Below are positions 46,680 through 60,169 of a DNA stretch of 64,000 nucleotides, in pieces. How positions within the stretch are numbered: the first letter of the stretch is position 1; the number at the start of each line of letters is the position of its first letter. Position numbers and translations under genes: made by a program. The stretch is from positions 2,790,001-2,854,000 of the forward strand of contig JAXDDX010000015.1 of assembly GCA_034670405.1 (NCBI GenBank), in the 5' to 3' direction. The notes under the pieces are model-generated. The model made no database searches and was not told the origin of the DNA. It saw only the letters and a program-made list of their open reading frames with translations. Source of the DNA: Hoplostethus atlanticus (Eukaryota > Chordata > Actinopteri > Trachichthyiformes > Trachichthyidae).

Positions 46680-49600
46680 TTTTTTTCTTTTGGTTGTATT
46701 AATATATTGCAATCACAGCAGCCAAATGGCTTGAACTTACAAGCTTTTTCAGCTTTGTGCTCCTCCTTTGATCACACTCTTTGAGCCTCCCGTTTTTCCC
46801 AGGGATAGCGTATGAAATGTACAGCTTTGAAATCGGACTTACGACCAATTAGAAGACGTTTTACAGAGCAGGCCAAAGTATTTGTATACGTGACTATTAA
46901 GTACATTGAAAAGCCGCAGTATGTGTTATTGACTGTATGATGATTATACTTTGACAGGCGAAATGAGGAGGTTGGCCAGTTCAATTCATTCTGATCATCA
47001 TGTACCATTTTTGCCCATCACTATAGACAAGCAACACTTGGTGCTCTTGAAAACTGCCTCTATTGACATCAGATCAAACTGGAAAATACAATCCTGGTAA
47101 CAAACCCTAAAAAGCCACATCCCATCGTTCCACCATCTTGGAACAGATAGGCGGACTACTTAGCTTCTCGTACCCTCCCTCCCTCCCAACTCCTCTGTGT
47201 TTACTTAACCTTTAGGAAGTCCTCATTAGCCAGCTCACTCTGGAGAGCCTATCGGGTTGTCAAGAGAGAGATAAATTAACAGTGGGAGCTTCGATGTGAC
47301 TTATGCCTTGAGCCGGGATCACGTTGGTTAGTGTGCCCAATGTAATTAGTTCATCACCAAGAAGGGGGTTTTCTTAAGTGATTAATCGGGAAAGCTTCCT
47401 AACCCTGTCTCACTGAAGCCTTCCCTGGCCTGCAGCGAGGCTACCAAAGTGTGCTCCCAAATTTGCCATCAGCCTGTTAGCAGAAGTAAAAACAGGAGCA
47501 TTTATTGCAGCTCCGTGGTGAAGGTGCGCTCTCTTTTTGACTACCTGGCTGAGGCACTGAATCCAGAGCCTTAATGAGGAGGTGCAATCTTGGCATCTTC
47601 TGCTGGAGAAAAATCAAACTTTAAAAAGCCTTCCCGGTTTAGAGTGCTTTGGGCATCGACTGAATATGGGCAATATGGTTGATAATTAATTTAGCATGAC
47701 AAACAAAAAGACTCAAGCCTCAGCAACTGCACCAGTGATGCTAAAATGCACATTTGCACACAGTGGCAACGGACAAAACTCGACTTCCACATCTGTGACA
47801 GAGAAGTGAACATTCGCTTCACGCATGGGTTGTGATACAATGACTTGATTAGCGGAAGAACACAGAAAATAAGTGGAACCTAGAGAGAGCCTTGAGGAAC
47901 CCTCTGCACTTTATAGGCATTTGATTAAAGGACTACACTTTGTCACGAAGTTGCCAACCCAGCTGCTGCAGTGCACGCACGCTGAGTCACAGCATATAGA
48001 CAGCCAAAGGAGGAGGGAGGGAGTGCAAGCACAGACAAGATGGAGGAGGGTGGAGAGACGTCCACTGCTGGGATCTCTCAGTTTGGTCCAATCATGGAAT
48101 CTCATTAGCAAAGTGAAAGCCATCCAGGCACACATAATGAAGCCCCACACAGTGCAAGCTGGCCCCTTCATGCTGAGACCAGGGAGGGAGGAGATAGCGA
48201 GGGGGAGCTAGTTGGACTGACAAGGGAAGAGTGGAGGAGAGACATCAAATCTATAAGTAGGAGGAGACGTGTCAGAACAAAATATGAGGAGAAGATGGCG
48301 GCAGAAGGGAGGGCAAGGGAGCATCACAGGGCAAAGAGATGGGGGTAAGAAGGAAGCATGCGAGACTCATTCATATGAAAGGTGATGTATCAAATCCCTG
48401 TGGAAAACAGAGTGGTCAAAAAATAGAGGAAAGTGGCCAGAGTTGGATGGAGGAGAATGTACAAAAAGTGCATCGCCACACGCCAGCGTCCAGAGTCAGG
48501 CTTTTAGTGCTAATTGACAGGCGGCTTTTCTCAGGTTGCCGCCCACCCTCCAAGCAGGACGTGGTGTTTTCCTCCAAGCCCATTCCATTGGTCGATTGCT
48601 GATTGGTAATTGGCTAGCTGGGCCAATGGGCCATGCTGTCCATCCCTGGAGGGCTGTCATTCTGTCGCTGCCTCCACACACAGCTAGTTTTCCTCTGCGG
48701 TGGGAAGGTGCATGACAGCTGCCTGAGAAAGCAGAGGCCACGGCTTCCCTAGGGATACACTGGGGGGGATACAGTGCAACGGCCCCGGCTTTCAGTCAAC
48801 ATCACTAAAAATACCCTTGCAATGCCACAGTGCAGGCTTCACAGCCAAGTCGCCATCTCTCTTCCATTGGCAATACTATTCAGTTGGAGGGATGGTGCGC
48901 AGAGGACAACGCCAGCCGGTTAAAACTTATTTTTTCAGATATTTACAAAATCACTCATGGTTCAAGGTACATTTGTATTAACAGAGGAAGATATAGAGCA
49001 GCATTTTCACTTTGATGAGTACATGACCCTGGTTAATGATCCTCTTGAAGAATACATTTTAGGTATTTAGCTGACTTTCTTCAAAGCCAACTGCAACTGT
49101 AGAATACTCTTAAATTCCTAGATTGCTGACAGTCAATAGACGTAACGATATTCCTATGTCTTTGGAATATTTATACATAAAATAATGTAATGTCCCTGGG
49201 AGGGAAACATTACCTTGCTACAGAGTGTCCAACTTGCCTGGTGGGACGGAGAATCGAGATGCTGCAACTGTCAGCTTGCTCTGAATTGATTCACGTCCTC
49301 TATTTTAGGATAGAATACAGATTGGACCTGGGCAGTGACAACTGTGTAAACAGGCTGGTGGGCCCGAAAGCTGTCGGCAGAGATTTCCACATGACAATCC
49401 GACACCATATTGTTAATCAAAATATCATATTACTATGGTTCATGGTAGGGGTGGGTCGATTGACGAGTATACAGTACAGATATTGTGTTTTATTCCGAGT
49501 ACAACTGTCATCCAACGATTTTGGGCCAACATCTTTGATCTGAGAATGTGGCAAGTCTGTCCTCTTATGCCGGTTCGCTCGCTAGTTTGGTAGGGTTAGC

Positions 49601-50519
49601 CTTGTATCAAGTCTGGATCATTATTGTTAATGGGGGATTTTATTGTCAGGAGTGGAGGCTACAGCACTAGATAGACTAAGACTCTTGGTGACTGACTGGA
49701 AAACTGTATGAGACATTCCCTGAACTGTGAATTCCTGTAAGTAAAACGTGTTTTTTAGGTTTATTTGGTATGCAGGGGACAGAACAGAGTTTAAACAGAA
49801 TTGAAATGAACCCTTTTTCAAATAAATGAGAGGAACCATGGTTTGGATTTTTGTTTTCTCTATTTTGCCTAAAAGACTCACACACATACATGGTAGCACG
49901 TCATTTCTGTACTACCAAAGCGTTTTCAAAAGGAATTGAGAACATTAATTTGAAACAAATTGAGAAGTGGCTAGTATTAAGGCAATTTAGCTGGTGCCAT
50001 GTATATCCTATGATCTTTTGATTGTGTTTTTACTGAGACTTCCAGTGAAAATAAGTGTTTTAAGTAAACTTCTTATACTATCATGTAGGGTCAGCTATAC
50101 ATTCATTGTTTATCATGGATTTTTCTATTTCCCAAATCAAATCAAATGATTAATATATATATATTTTTTTTTAACGTTCACTCCATTTTCATATCAGGGG
50201 ACCCCACATGAGCAGCCAACCTCAAGCCCGATATAGACCCTTAACATTCATAATTTAACATGACAGCTTGACAGTTTGAGGATGCACACCCAAGATGAAG
50301 AAGAAAAACGCATAGCCTAAGGGGTGATGCTGCACCTATTCAATCAATGCAAAGTCGCTCACACCACGAGGGACTGCTTATATTCTGCAAGAAAAGAAAA
50401 ACAACTTTAATCATTTTCTCATTTGTTTGATGAATTGAGTCATTGATTCATCATTGATGAATTTAACATTAAACTTTAAATTAACTCTATCATGTCCACA
50501 TCTGTGTTTTAATCATATA
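46680..50519. other. Long non-coding stretch; one unpaired hAT-like end
   Basis: At 49446 taggggtgggtcgattgacg resembles a hAT terminus but I found no matching right end. Two overlapping frames at 47873-48211 and the 117-codon frame at 49190-49543 show no recognisable domain. No gene called. Confidence 0.4.
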
Positions 50520-50960
50520 AAGTTTCCTCTTTACTCGTTACTCAATTCAAAAATAATAATATTACATTACTTATTACTCCTTGTGAACAGGAATTTGTTA
50601 CTCTGCTCATAATATTACGTTTCCATTACTCCCTCGTCCCAAACAAAAAACGGAAATTGTTTCCTCTTATCTTCAAAATACCTCCCCTGTGCGCCTCTAT
50701 GACTGATAACCAAATACTGCCAGTTTAATATTTAGTGCCTGCACATACGTCTTTTTTGAATGTAAACGTATCCATCTTTAATCCAAGTGTGGTATGACTT
50801 TAGGTATGACTGAAATAAATCTGTGGATGGAGATTGGTTCATTGAACGATTTATTTCTCGGATTAGTAACTGTATTACTGGAATTGAAATAGTAATTTGT
50901 TACTCGTTACTGAGGAAAGTAATAAAGTAAAGTAATAATATTAGGGTATTACTGTCGATG
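50520..50960. repeat. AT-rich repeat with recurring TTACTCGTTACT
   Basis: TTACTCGTTACT occurs near 50532 and 50905 and is surrounded by GTTACT/TAATAAT-rich sequence similar to fish repeats containing GTTACTTTACTCGTTAC blocks. The boundaries are not defined and the class is uncertain. Confidence 0.35.
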
Positions 50961-51519
50961 TGTAACTATGGTAATTCACCATATATAAGAGAAGCACTTT
51001 TCATCTGGAGTCCGCACATTTGCAATGCCCAACTGCTAGAGAATAACGACCACATTGGCAACTGTCACAAGGTTGCTGCTTTTTGATTTGCTGAAACTGT
51101 CATTTCCTGTGCACCCATTTCAATCATGGCCACCTTGCTCACTTCATTACGAAGACGGGCAGACAACTCGATAGCGCTTTGCCTCACTTACAAACTCCAC
51201 CTCCCTGCATCTTCTCACTCATTTAAGAGTCAGGCCGTGTGATTCCTGCCCTTAATGGAAGCAAAAGGCTCGGCTAAAGAGCACTCCAACCTTACCGCAG
51301 ATGTGTTTGGCCCACCCCCGTACATACAAGCCTTTTGTTCTGAGCAGACGGATGCATAAACATCCCCTGGCATCATCTGAGTACACATCTGCCTTCTAAA
51401 ACCTTGCTGAGTAATGTTGCATCGCTGTCCTGTCATGCCTCTCTCTCTCTGTCTCTCTCTCTTTTCTCTATACGTGGTGTTTAGCTTCCAGGAAAATAAC
51501 AGTCAGGGATAAAGCTTAA

Positions 51520-51738
51520 AGGGCCCTATTTCTGTTATTCAAACTGTCTGACAACATTACGGAAAGGATCCCTACAGAGATAGACCTTTGTTTAACCAGA
51601 AACCTCTTCCTGCAACAACTCACCTCTCGCGAGATTTCAGAGTGAGACTTCTCCTTGAGCGAGACTTCTATTTCTGGTCATTTAGACCCCAAAATATGTA
51701 AAAATAGGGCCCAGGTTTAAAAATACCGGAATTATCCT
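51520..51738. mobile_element. Possible TTAA-flanked MITE
   Basis: TTAA at 51516-51519 and 51739-51742 bound a 219-bp segment with ends AGGGCCCTATT (left) and AGGATAATTCC (right, reverse-complemented). Only the first AGG matches strictly at the tips. A second GGGCCCTATTTTTAC-like motif is found about 30 bp inside the right end in inverse orientation (gtaaaaatagggccc, 51697-51711), pairing with the left end. No coding capacity. Confidence 0.5.
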
Positions 51739-51744
51739 TTAAGC

Positions 51745-53688
51745 CTGGCTTCCCACGTTCTGATTCCTTTTCGCAGCGCTTCATTCACATTTCGAAACAA
51801 TTTCCTAACAGTGCCACTGCCACTAACAGCAATTTCCATAGAGAGCAGCAAGGAGGCTCTCAGGCTGATTATAGAAAAACAAAATACTTCTGGAAGGAAT
51901 GACTGTATATTATCTGAAGCAGACCACCCCCCCCCACACTTAAGATATGTATGTTAAAGCAGAGGTCAACTTTGCTGTTACTTTGGGCAGAAGTACCAAA
52001 AAGCTTTTACTTGGGCATGGTGTGCATTAGAGGCTTAGCTGTTTCTTTCTCTAACTCCCATTTGTTCCATTGTCAGACATTGTCAGACTTGGCTTCCCCA
52101 CATTGGTTACTTAAGTTTTGTCAGTATGCCCGGTATATTTTTAGCATTTCATGCTAACTTCTTAAAGGCACATACACAGATGCCTTCATATACGTATATG
52201 CGTATATTATTTCTGTTTGCCTTTATATAAGGAATACTGTTGCCATAAGCTCCAATCAGGGATGCAGTTCTATCTTTTAACATAAGTCATAATGACATAA
52301 AGTCATAGTACACAACCTATTAAGGAGTATCAGACTGATCTAAGTTATACGGGGATTGTGTCTTTTAAGGAAAAAAGCATGAATTGATGCTTTTCCAAAA
52401 GTATAACTGATTTTTCTTCGTATTGGTAGCTCTTTAGCTTATGATGACACCCAACCGGAGGTCATAGTTTACCATTTTTGTTTACCACCACATCACTGTC
52501 CCCAATGCAATTCGAAAGTGCATCTAAACCACAATTAAAAGTCTTGAGAATGCCTCCATTTTCATCAATCATCAATGTTGCTTACATTGAATTTCTTCAG
52601 ACCTTAATTGAAATTTAAGGCACATGCCTCTCTGCACAGTCCAACCTTGAAATTGCAGAGGGGGAAATGCAGCCTTGAACAAGATGTCCACTTGGGATGG
52701 ACACGTGTAAATTAAGGCAAAGTTCAGAGATATTTAATTTCCAACCTTGACTTCTTGTACTGTTGTTGTTGAAATGACATCACTTGTGCATTTGTAATCT
52801 TGCAGTACGTCGGACACAGCTATGGGGTTTTTGAAGGAAAGCATCTACTGATTACACTCCAGTCATTTGTTCTACACACTGAAAGTACATTTTGTCAGTG
52901 AAATACGAGAATAGGTTGGTGCAGTGGTCCTGCAGGGTGAAAATGCATGCACACATGCAGGTCCAAATGTGGAATGAATTTCGCTGCAGGTAAGAAATTA
53001 CCTATGACAGATTCTTATTGTGATTCGAAAGAAGACATGTTAAAACTGATTTCTACCTGTGATGTCACATAGTCCAAATTATTATTTCTAAATTCTATCT
53101 GTAAAACTCAAGGACCATGGGCAATTGGGCATAAACTATAATCTGGCCCATGCATGTATCAGGCTTTTCAATTCATTCTTTCAATGCATTCCCTCCGAAC
53201 TGGAGCCAAGGTTAGTGGGAATGTAAGTGCTACTTGTCACACATAACGCACTTCTGTATGCTCCACTGCAGATGTTGCTTTCACCCCCTCCAAAATACTT
53301 TCAAATCACCATTGCTCAATGGAACCTTGAGCAGGCCAACATGAAGCAAGCTACCTAGTCCAGAATGGCAGGGAGAATACTTCTTTACCAAATGCAAAGA
53401 AAAGCCTGTGTTTCTAATTTGCCATGAAGAAAAGTGATGGGAAGATTCTGTGAAGTACATGAGGATATTGCCAGTTTCATGGCCAGCAACGTGAAAGCCT
53501 GTTCTTGTTAAAGCCGCAAAATCTCAAGGCAATTGATTCAGTAGCAAGGAACAAAAGATGTGAACAAGCTACACTTTTCATAATGGAGACTTGTGTAGCC
53601 AAGATGTTGAATGTACCCTCCCACAAGCAAAATCACACCCTGAGTTCTGGGCATGCACATCAAATATGCCGTGTTTAAAAAGTAACAA
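51745..53688. other. Non-coding stretch, no feature recognised
   Basis: I see no coding exon, RNA gene or transposon end. Confidence 0.45.
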
Positions 53689-53691
53689 CTC

Positions 53692-53831
53692 AAAAGCCTG
53701 GACAGCTCAGTGGGTAGAGCAGGAGACGTTCAGTCTCAGGGTTGTGGGTTTGATCCCCACATAGTGTCAACTATCACCTTTGTAAGTCACTTTGGATAAA
53801 AAGCGTCTGCTAAATGACTGTAATGTAAATG
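53692..53831 (+). mobile_element. tRNA-Lys-type SINE, full-length copy
   Basis: The head aagcctggacagctcagtgg, then gtagagcaggagac, gttcagtctcagggttgtgg and gtttgatcccc has both internal Pol III boxes: A box agctcagtgggtagagc and B box ggtttgatccc. It closely resembles a tRNA-Lys gene. A short linker (tcaactatcacctttgtaag) leads to the family tail tcactttggataaaaagcgt ctgctaaatgactgtaatgt. The other copies in this window are partial. Confidence 0.9.
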
Positions 53832-54051
53832 AGCGCATTGCAAAAGGACCATGACTTTATGCAGTCTGAATCATGCCACAGATATTTACAGATGAAAGCT
53901 TTTATTTGTAGGTGGCAACACTACAAGCAGTTAAGGTTGACTGGCTTGGAGATTACCATCCCATGGACAACCATCCAATGGATTGATCCATGCTGATTAT
54001 GCTCCTACATGCTTGTTTGAGATGCAATTTTTGTTGACTAGTAGTTCTCTT

Positions 54052-54126
54052 GCCTACCTATGTTGAATGCACTTATTGTAAGTCGCTTTGGATAAAAGGG
54101 TCTGCTAAATGACTGTAATGTAATGA
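54052..54126 (+). mobile_element. tRNA-Lys-type SINE, tail-only copy
   Basis: The segment tgtaagtcgctttggataaa followed by agggtctgctaaatgactgt and aatgtaatg is the same tail as in the copy at 53692, only about 225 bp downstream and in the same orientation. The head is missing. Confidence 0.8.
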
Positions 54127-54329
54127 TCCCACCGCAGACACTGGAGAACATCTACCTCCGCCTCCTGTGGCGCCGGTGGATTCAGAAGGCCCCTGGATCG
54201 GGCTTGGAGCCACGCCTAAGTCCCTGGCATGTCCGACACCCTTGCAGATCCTTGCTGCCTGACAACCATGTCAGATAGGAATTGGCTGTAGCTCTAGTGG
54301 CCGTGGTGGGTTAGCTGTTGTTTTTACAG

Positions 54330-55760
54330 TCGTTTAGATGTAGTCCCTCAGCAATTAGCAAATTTTGCAGCATTGAGGTGCTTATGTTCACGGTTATACA
54401 GAGCATGTTCTTCGTGTGGTTGTCTATAGCCCTCCTAAACCAAATGCTAGCTTCTTGCCTGAATTCTCAGACCCTATATATACCCGATATAGATATAAAG
54501 ATAACAGAGGATAACTCTGTTGTGCTGCATCATGACAAAATCATTATGAGTCTTTTAAAACAGCATGTCTGTGACCTAACCTGCCCACTGGTTTTGGAAG
54601 ACTTTTATGTCTCTGATCACCAGTTGAATCTGTTAAATTGCTTCAGTGATCTGTGTTCTTCAGCCTTGTAGCCCCACTAAAAGTTAGATCCAAATCATCC
54701 GTCAGTATATCGCCTTGGATAAGTGAAAGCACCTGTTGCCTAAAAAGGATTGAAGAAAAGCTGAACGGAAGTGGCCAGTGATTTTCTTTCCAACCAAAGA
54801 CTACAAAAGACGATTTCATTGATTAGTACGCCATCAACAAGAGGAAAGGGAAACTAATCAGTGAAATCATTTGGGTGTAGTGTTGGATGAAAACCTGCAA
54901 ACTTTTGGCCCTCCATGGCACATGGTTGCAGCCCTGTTGTAGACAATGGTATCTGTATAGACTGAGAGATTGGTTCTCTTCATACTTGACCAATAGGAAA
55001 TTCCTTGTGTCCATTGATGGCTCCTCTCAGTCCTTGATCGTGTGTGCCCCAAGGCTCAATTCTTACACATTGATTTTATTCTCTGTATATGTATATTCTG
55101 TAAATGCTTCCTCTAGGTCACTTAATTAGGTGACATAGCATCTCATTCCATAGCTGTCAATGATACCCAGTTGTACCATGCCAAGTGAGGCCTTTCTCCA
55201 TTACAGTACTAAAGACTGGATGTCAAAACATTTTTACATTTACATTGGGAAATGTGCAATTCCAGCCAAATTCGACCTGCCCTTGGTCCACTAAATCAAC
55301 ATTTTAAGCCTGCCTCCAAGAACTTTGCACTGTATTACAAGCTTGTCCAAGAATTTTTCCATCAAGAAAATTGCAAAAATATATAAAGATATAAAGTGGC
55401 TCCAATGTGTTAAAATTCGGAAAAATATTGAATTTTGAAAAATTTAGCACCTGTTCACTGGTTGCGTGTCCGTTTTAGAAATGTGTTTAAGAATTTATTG
55501 GTTACTTTGAAGGCTTTCAATGGCTGGGCCCCTAGTTGGTCACCTGTCTGAACTCTTTATCCCTAATGAGCGTACACGCAGCCGAAGATCTTCAGGCAGG
55601 GCATTTTTGACTGTTCCTGTGTCAAGGCTAAAGACCAAAGGTGACCGGGCTTTTGCTGCCAGGGCTCCAAGGCTTTGGAACACCTTGCCTGAGGAGCTCG
55701 GCTGTATCATCCTTTAGATCACTTCTTAAAACTTACTTTTATTGTAAGGGCTTTCTACAA
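54330..55760 (+). pseudogene. Strongly decayed LINE: endonuclease, RT and C-terminal fragments
   Basis: A plus-strand non-LTR retrotransposon relic readable only by switching phases. Endonuclease part: EVLMFTVIQS (about 54374-54403), then VVVYSPPKPNASFLPEFSD (54417-54473), then APLKVRSKSSV...ISPWISEST (54670-54735). Reverse-transcriptase part: DWFSSYLTNRKFLVSIDGSS (54967-55026), a VPQGSIL-like step (55046-55068) followed by LFSVY, an eroded YADDTQLY box (about 55155-55180) and KDWMSKHF (55212-55235). C-terminal part: LAPVHWLRVRFR (55447-55482), then SSGRAF...SRLKTKGDRAFAARAPR..WNTLPEEL (55592-55700). The motif order is that of a fish CR1/L2/Rex1-group LINE. Deletions remove much of the palm, and stops and frameshifts are frequent. 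It is unrelated in state to the open LINE at 18637, and much older. Confidence 0.85.
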
Positions 55761-55869
55761 TCATTGGCTTTTATTCACTTCATCCTTAAGACTGGTCTAA
55801 AGATAAGTTGCTCGGCTGAATTCATCTGTCATTTTTCACTAGTGCTAAAAATTATATAGAAAGAGTCCA

Positions 55870-56394
55870 CTATGTATCACAATTCATGTCGCATCTGCAG
55901 TAATCTGTCCAGTTTCATCTTTCCCAGCTCTAATCTGTGCACAGTATTTCAAAAATAACAGGTGGGCAAGCTGAGTAGTCTACCCTCCACTACATCCTGA
56001 TTGCAACACATAAGTAACTACAACTACTAGTAGGCACTCTGTAGAGTGCAAACCCCTGCCAGCGCTCAACAATTCTCCAACTTGCAAAGCTGCAGCCTCT
56101 GTACCAGTTTATGTATGTTTATCGCTTGTCTTACGGGTTTGATTTTCCAAGACAACAGCATGTGAATGCAATACTAATTGAATGCAGCATAATAATTCTG
56201 GCTAAAAAAAAGATAATAGTCTAATGGCAGAAATCCCAAAATCTAATCAACTGATCCTTGGACCAAGTGCATTGTGTCCGCCAAATTCATCCAAATCCAT
56301 TTGTTACTGTTCTGGCTGGGATTGGCACCCTTGCATTGTACACAGATAACATACAATATCTTCGAAAATAATTGGAATCTTGTCAGGGTGGAAA
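55870..56394. other. Non-coding stretch, no feature recognised
   Basis: No coding or transposon feature recognised. Confidence 0.45.
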
Positions 56395-56399
56395 AGCCT

Positions 56400-56672
56400 C
56401 TAACACAGCATTTAGATGGGTTAGTAGCTCCTTAAGGCAGGGTGGCCCACTGCACCTTTTTAATGTTAGCAATGCAATACATGAGGACTTTAAATTAAGA
56501 ATTAGTTTACAAAATTATTATTGAACAATTAAATGAATAAAGAAAATGTGAAAAGAAAATGCAGGTTTTATGTAGCTGTGGTCAGGGAGAACCTCTGACA
56601 TAGTGGTTAACTGGCCAATATCCATTATTTAATAAAAAGCAATTATCGGCCCAATATATTAATCTAACCCTA
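56400..56672. mobile_element. Dispersed repeat, copy D
   Basis: The block gatgggttagtagctcctta with aggcagggtgg (56415-56446) matches the core of copies A and C. The right end cccaatatattaatctaacc followed by ctag matches the terminus of copy C. The middle is diverged or replaced. The left terminus was not found. Confidence 0.5.
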
Positions 56673-56689
56673 GTTGAAAATGATTATCT

Positions 56690-59514
56690 ATTTAGACTGT
56701 CTGTTGGCCAATTACGATTGGTGGCTGATTGATCTGTGCATCCAAAGATTTATCAGTTATGCCAGTTGGCTTAGCAGTTGGTTTATCAGTTAGGACAGGC
56801 TTCATTTCTCATGAATGAAGATGAGTTCAAATCAACATATGCTAACATATTAAGTTCGAGGAGCAATCCCTAGTTTCCTCTCCCACTCTATTTGCTCCAA
56901 TGGAGCTCTGTCAATTTGCAGCTCTTAATATGAGCTGGGTGCCACAGATTTGACTGAGCTGCGCTGAAAGCAAAGGCAGATCCAAACAAAAAGAAAAGCA
57001 TAGAAGCTTATTTTCCTCTTCTCCACTCTTCCCTGCTACCAACAAAAGTATTCTGATAATTCAAAATGTCTGTCTGTTTTAACAAACAACAACGATGACA
57101 TGAAGAGTCATGAAGTGTGTATGCATGCATACACACACCTTGATAATAAATGCTATTCACATTCACATGGCCATGGCCACTTTTACATTTTTAAACCATA
57201 AAATATCTATATTTTGTATTCTGCATAAAATGCAAGGGTGCCAATAATCCGTCTAGAACTGTATTGTAGGATGGGCCAAAAAAATCTGGACCAATTTCCA
57301 CCAAGCACAAGTAAGAAAACCAAACATGAAAAGAACAGAGTTGGACAGAATACAATTCTGGAATAATTCAGATTCCAGGACTGTCTTTGATTTGACAGAT
57401 TTAATGGGTCACATCCACCAAAACAGAATTCAGAATGATGCTTTTGATACAGGATAGTCCAATTATTTTGTGAACATGAACAACTCTCTTTCAAAGCTAG
57501 ACTTCAGAGAAACAAGACCCCACAAGACCCCAACTTCCGATGTCAACAGTAGACAAGCAACTTTATCCTTAAAGAAGGCTTGGTTGAATTTGTGGACTCA
57601 GTTAAGTCAGAGGACCCAAACTTCTTTGAAAATGTACCAATGTTCACAGAAAATGAACTTGATGTTATAGTGTTCACAAGTCAGTTTCCTATTCATTGCT
57701 AATGGAGCAGCTCAAGAAAGTGTTTGATGAGATTACAGTGGCTCTCTTGTTTTGAGTTTAGGAAGAGACTCATACAAGACCCATACTGTCTATGAAATCA
57801 TGACATAACTTAAGATCATATGGGTAAGTAACATATGACCTCTTTTAGAGTGCCATTTAGACCAGTGAGAAGAAGCACAAATCATGGTTCAGGAAACCTA
57901 AATGACAAAGAAAAAGGTCACATCCCAAAAGAGCACATCACTTCCTGTATTTACCACCAAGGAAATACATGATCGGTAGCACTCATGCAGTATTCTCGTC
58001 CGCACGCCGTAGCGCCTGCCAGGATGTGCTTTAAGTCGAGTCATTCTGTTTCTCTTGCTTTTTATTTTCTCTTGCAGTTTAATACACAAGATTACTGATA
58101 TTACAGGCATGAGAAAACAATTTAATTTGGAGCAAGGACAAGACCGTTGATGCACAACACTGAGAAGATAACAGACTGCTGAAGTGAAATTTCATTTTCA
58201 GATTAGAGACAAGCTGTGCAAAGGCTTCTATAAAAAGCTGTCTCGCCAGATGCCTTTTTGGGCAAATCCTTGATTTGATTAGCTTTTAAATGCTGTTTAA
58301 AAAGCCTCCGCTGCACGGAACACAATTAGGTTTTTCAAATGGTGAACTAGTGATCCCCTCTGCAGATTGATATCCGCAGGCTTATCTCCCAGTTTATTGC
58401 ATTATAGTGACAAAATATTACTGTAACTATACAGTAAATAGAAACCATAATTGGAAAGGGGCCACCCCCTGAATGTGCAATTTAAATCAATCTTAAGAAA
58501 ACATGCATGGCTGGGATAGATGAGCACCTTCATAACATTACACTTGTAAAGCCCTATAACGAAACAGCCAAAAGACAGTGCCCAAAAGAATACCTTACAA
58601 AAAGTACCAAGCACAGCAGTACGGCAAGGGAGCTATTAAAGGGAATACACAAAGAGACCTTTAAATGAATGAATGCATTGAGTGATTCTCAAGGCAGGCG
58701 ACATTAAAGCAAGAAGTCTGGGGTTCAAACTAAAGCAAACTTCGTTAAGTTCACAAAAAGGAGATATGGAGCCATAGAACATTCTCATGAAAACAGTGGG
58801 TTTTCAAATACGTGGAAAGCTGCCAAAGTTGATTTGCGGGATTTATATATAGACTTACAAGTATTCAGATGTCTTGTGAGCTACAGATACTGGGACATAC
58901 TTTTTCTAAATAGGGGTCTGAAGTTCTTTCATGCCCCCGTATCATTAACCTTATTCTTTATGTGGATTTATGATCCTGAAGATGTGCATGAATTGCCAGC
59001 ATTATGGCTCTGAGAATCAGGCAAGCGGCAACTCATCATAGATGCCATTAATTTATAAAGCATACTGATGCAATTATCAACCAAAGTAATTTAAAGGGTA
59101 CCATTTGTGGATTTCTTTTAGATTTTGGTGGTATGGATTGTCCAGGATGGGATGAATATATTCCATCACGATGCATCTATCCATTTTTCCTGACTAAACC
59201 AAAGCCTGGTGAAGAAGAAAAATGAAGAAGACAACAGTCTACATGTCCTGGCCACATCCTACATCATAGAGAGGTCAAAAGCTTGGTTGGCCTGTCATCC
59301 ACACTAGAAGAGTTAAAACAGCCTCACCAGGGTGATGCTATCAAAGACAGGAAATTACATTTACATTACAACCACCTCACACTGGAAATTAGTTAGTTCC
59401 CTTTAGGCTTGGCTATAAAGGTACTAAGTGATAACATGAGGTTTTTGTGCTATCAAGGACACAGATTCATTACAGTAACAACCAAGCACTTCTCAGGTCT
59501 TATCTAGTGACATT
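56690..59514. other. Non-coding stretch, no feature recognised
   Basis: Several short frames without family motifs. No transposon ends could be paired. Confidence 0.45.
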
Positions 59515-59516
59515 TA

Positions 59517-60165
<649 letters not shown>

Positions 60166-60169
60166 AGCC

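Noticed and set aside
53692..53765. Functional tRNA-Lys gene
   Set aside because: The head is tRNA-Lys-like but is followed directly by the SINE linker and tail shared with three other copies.
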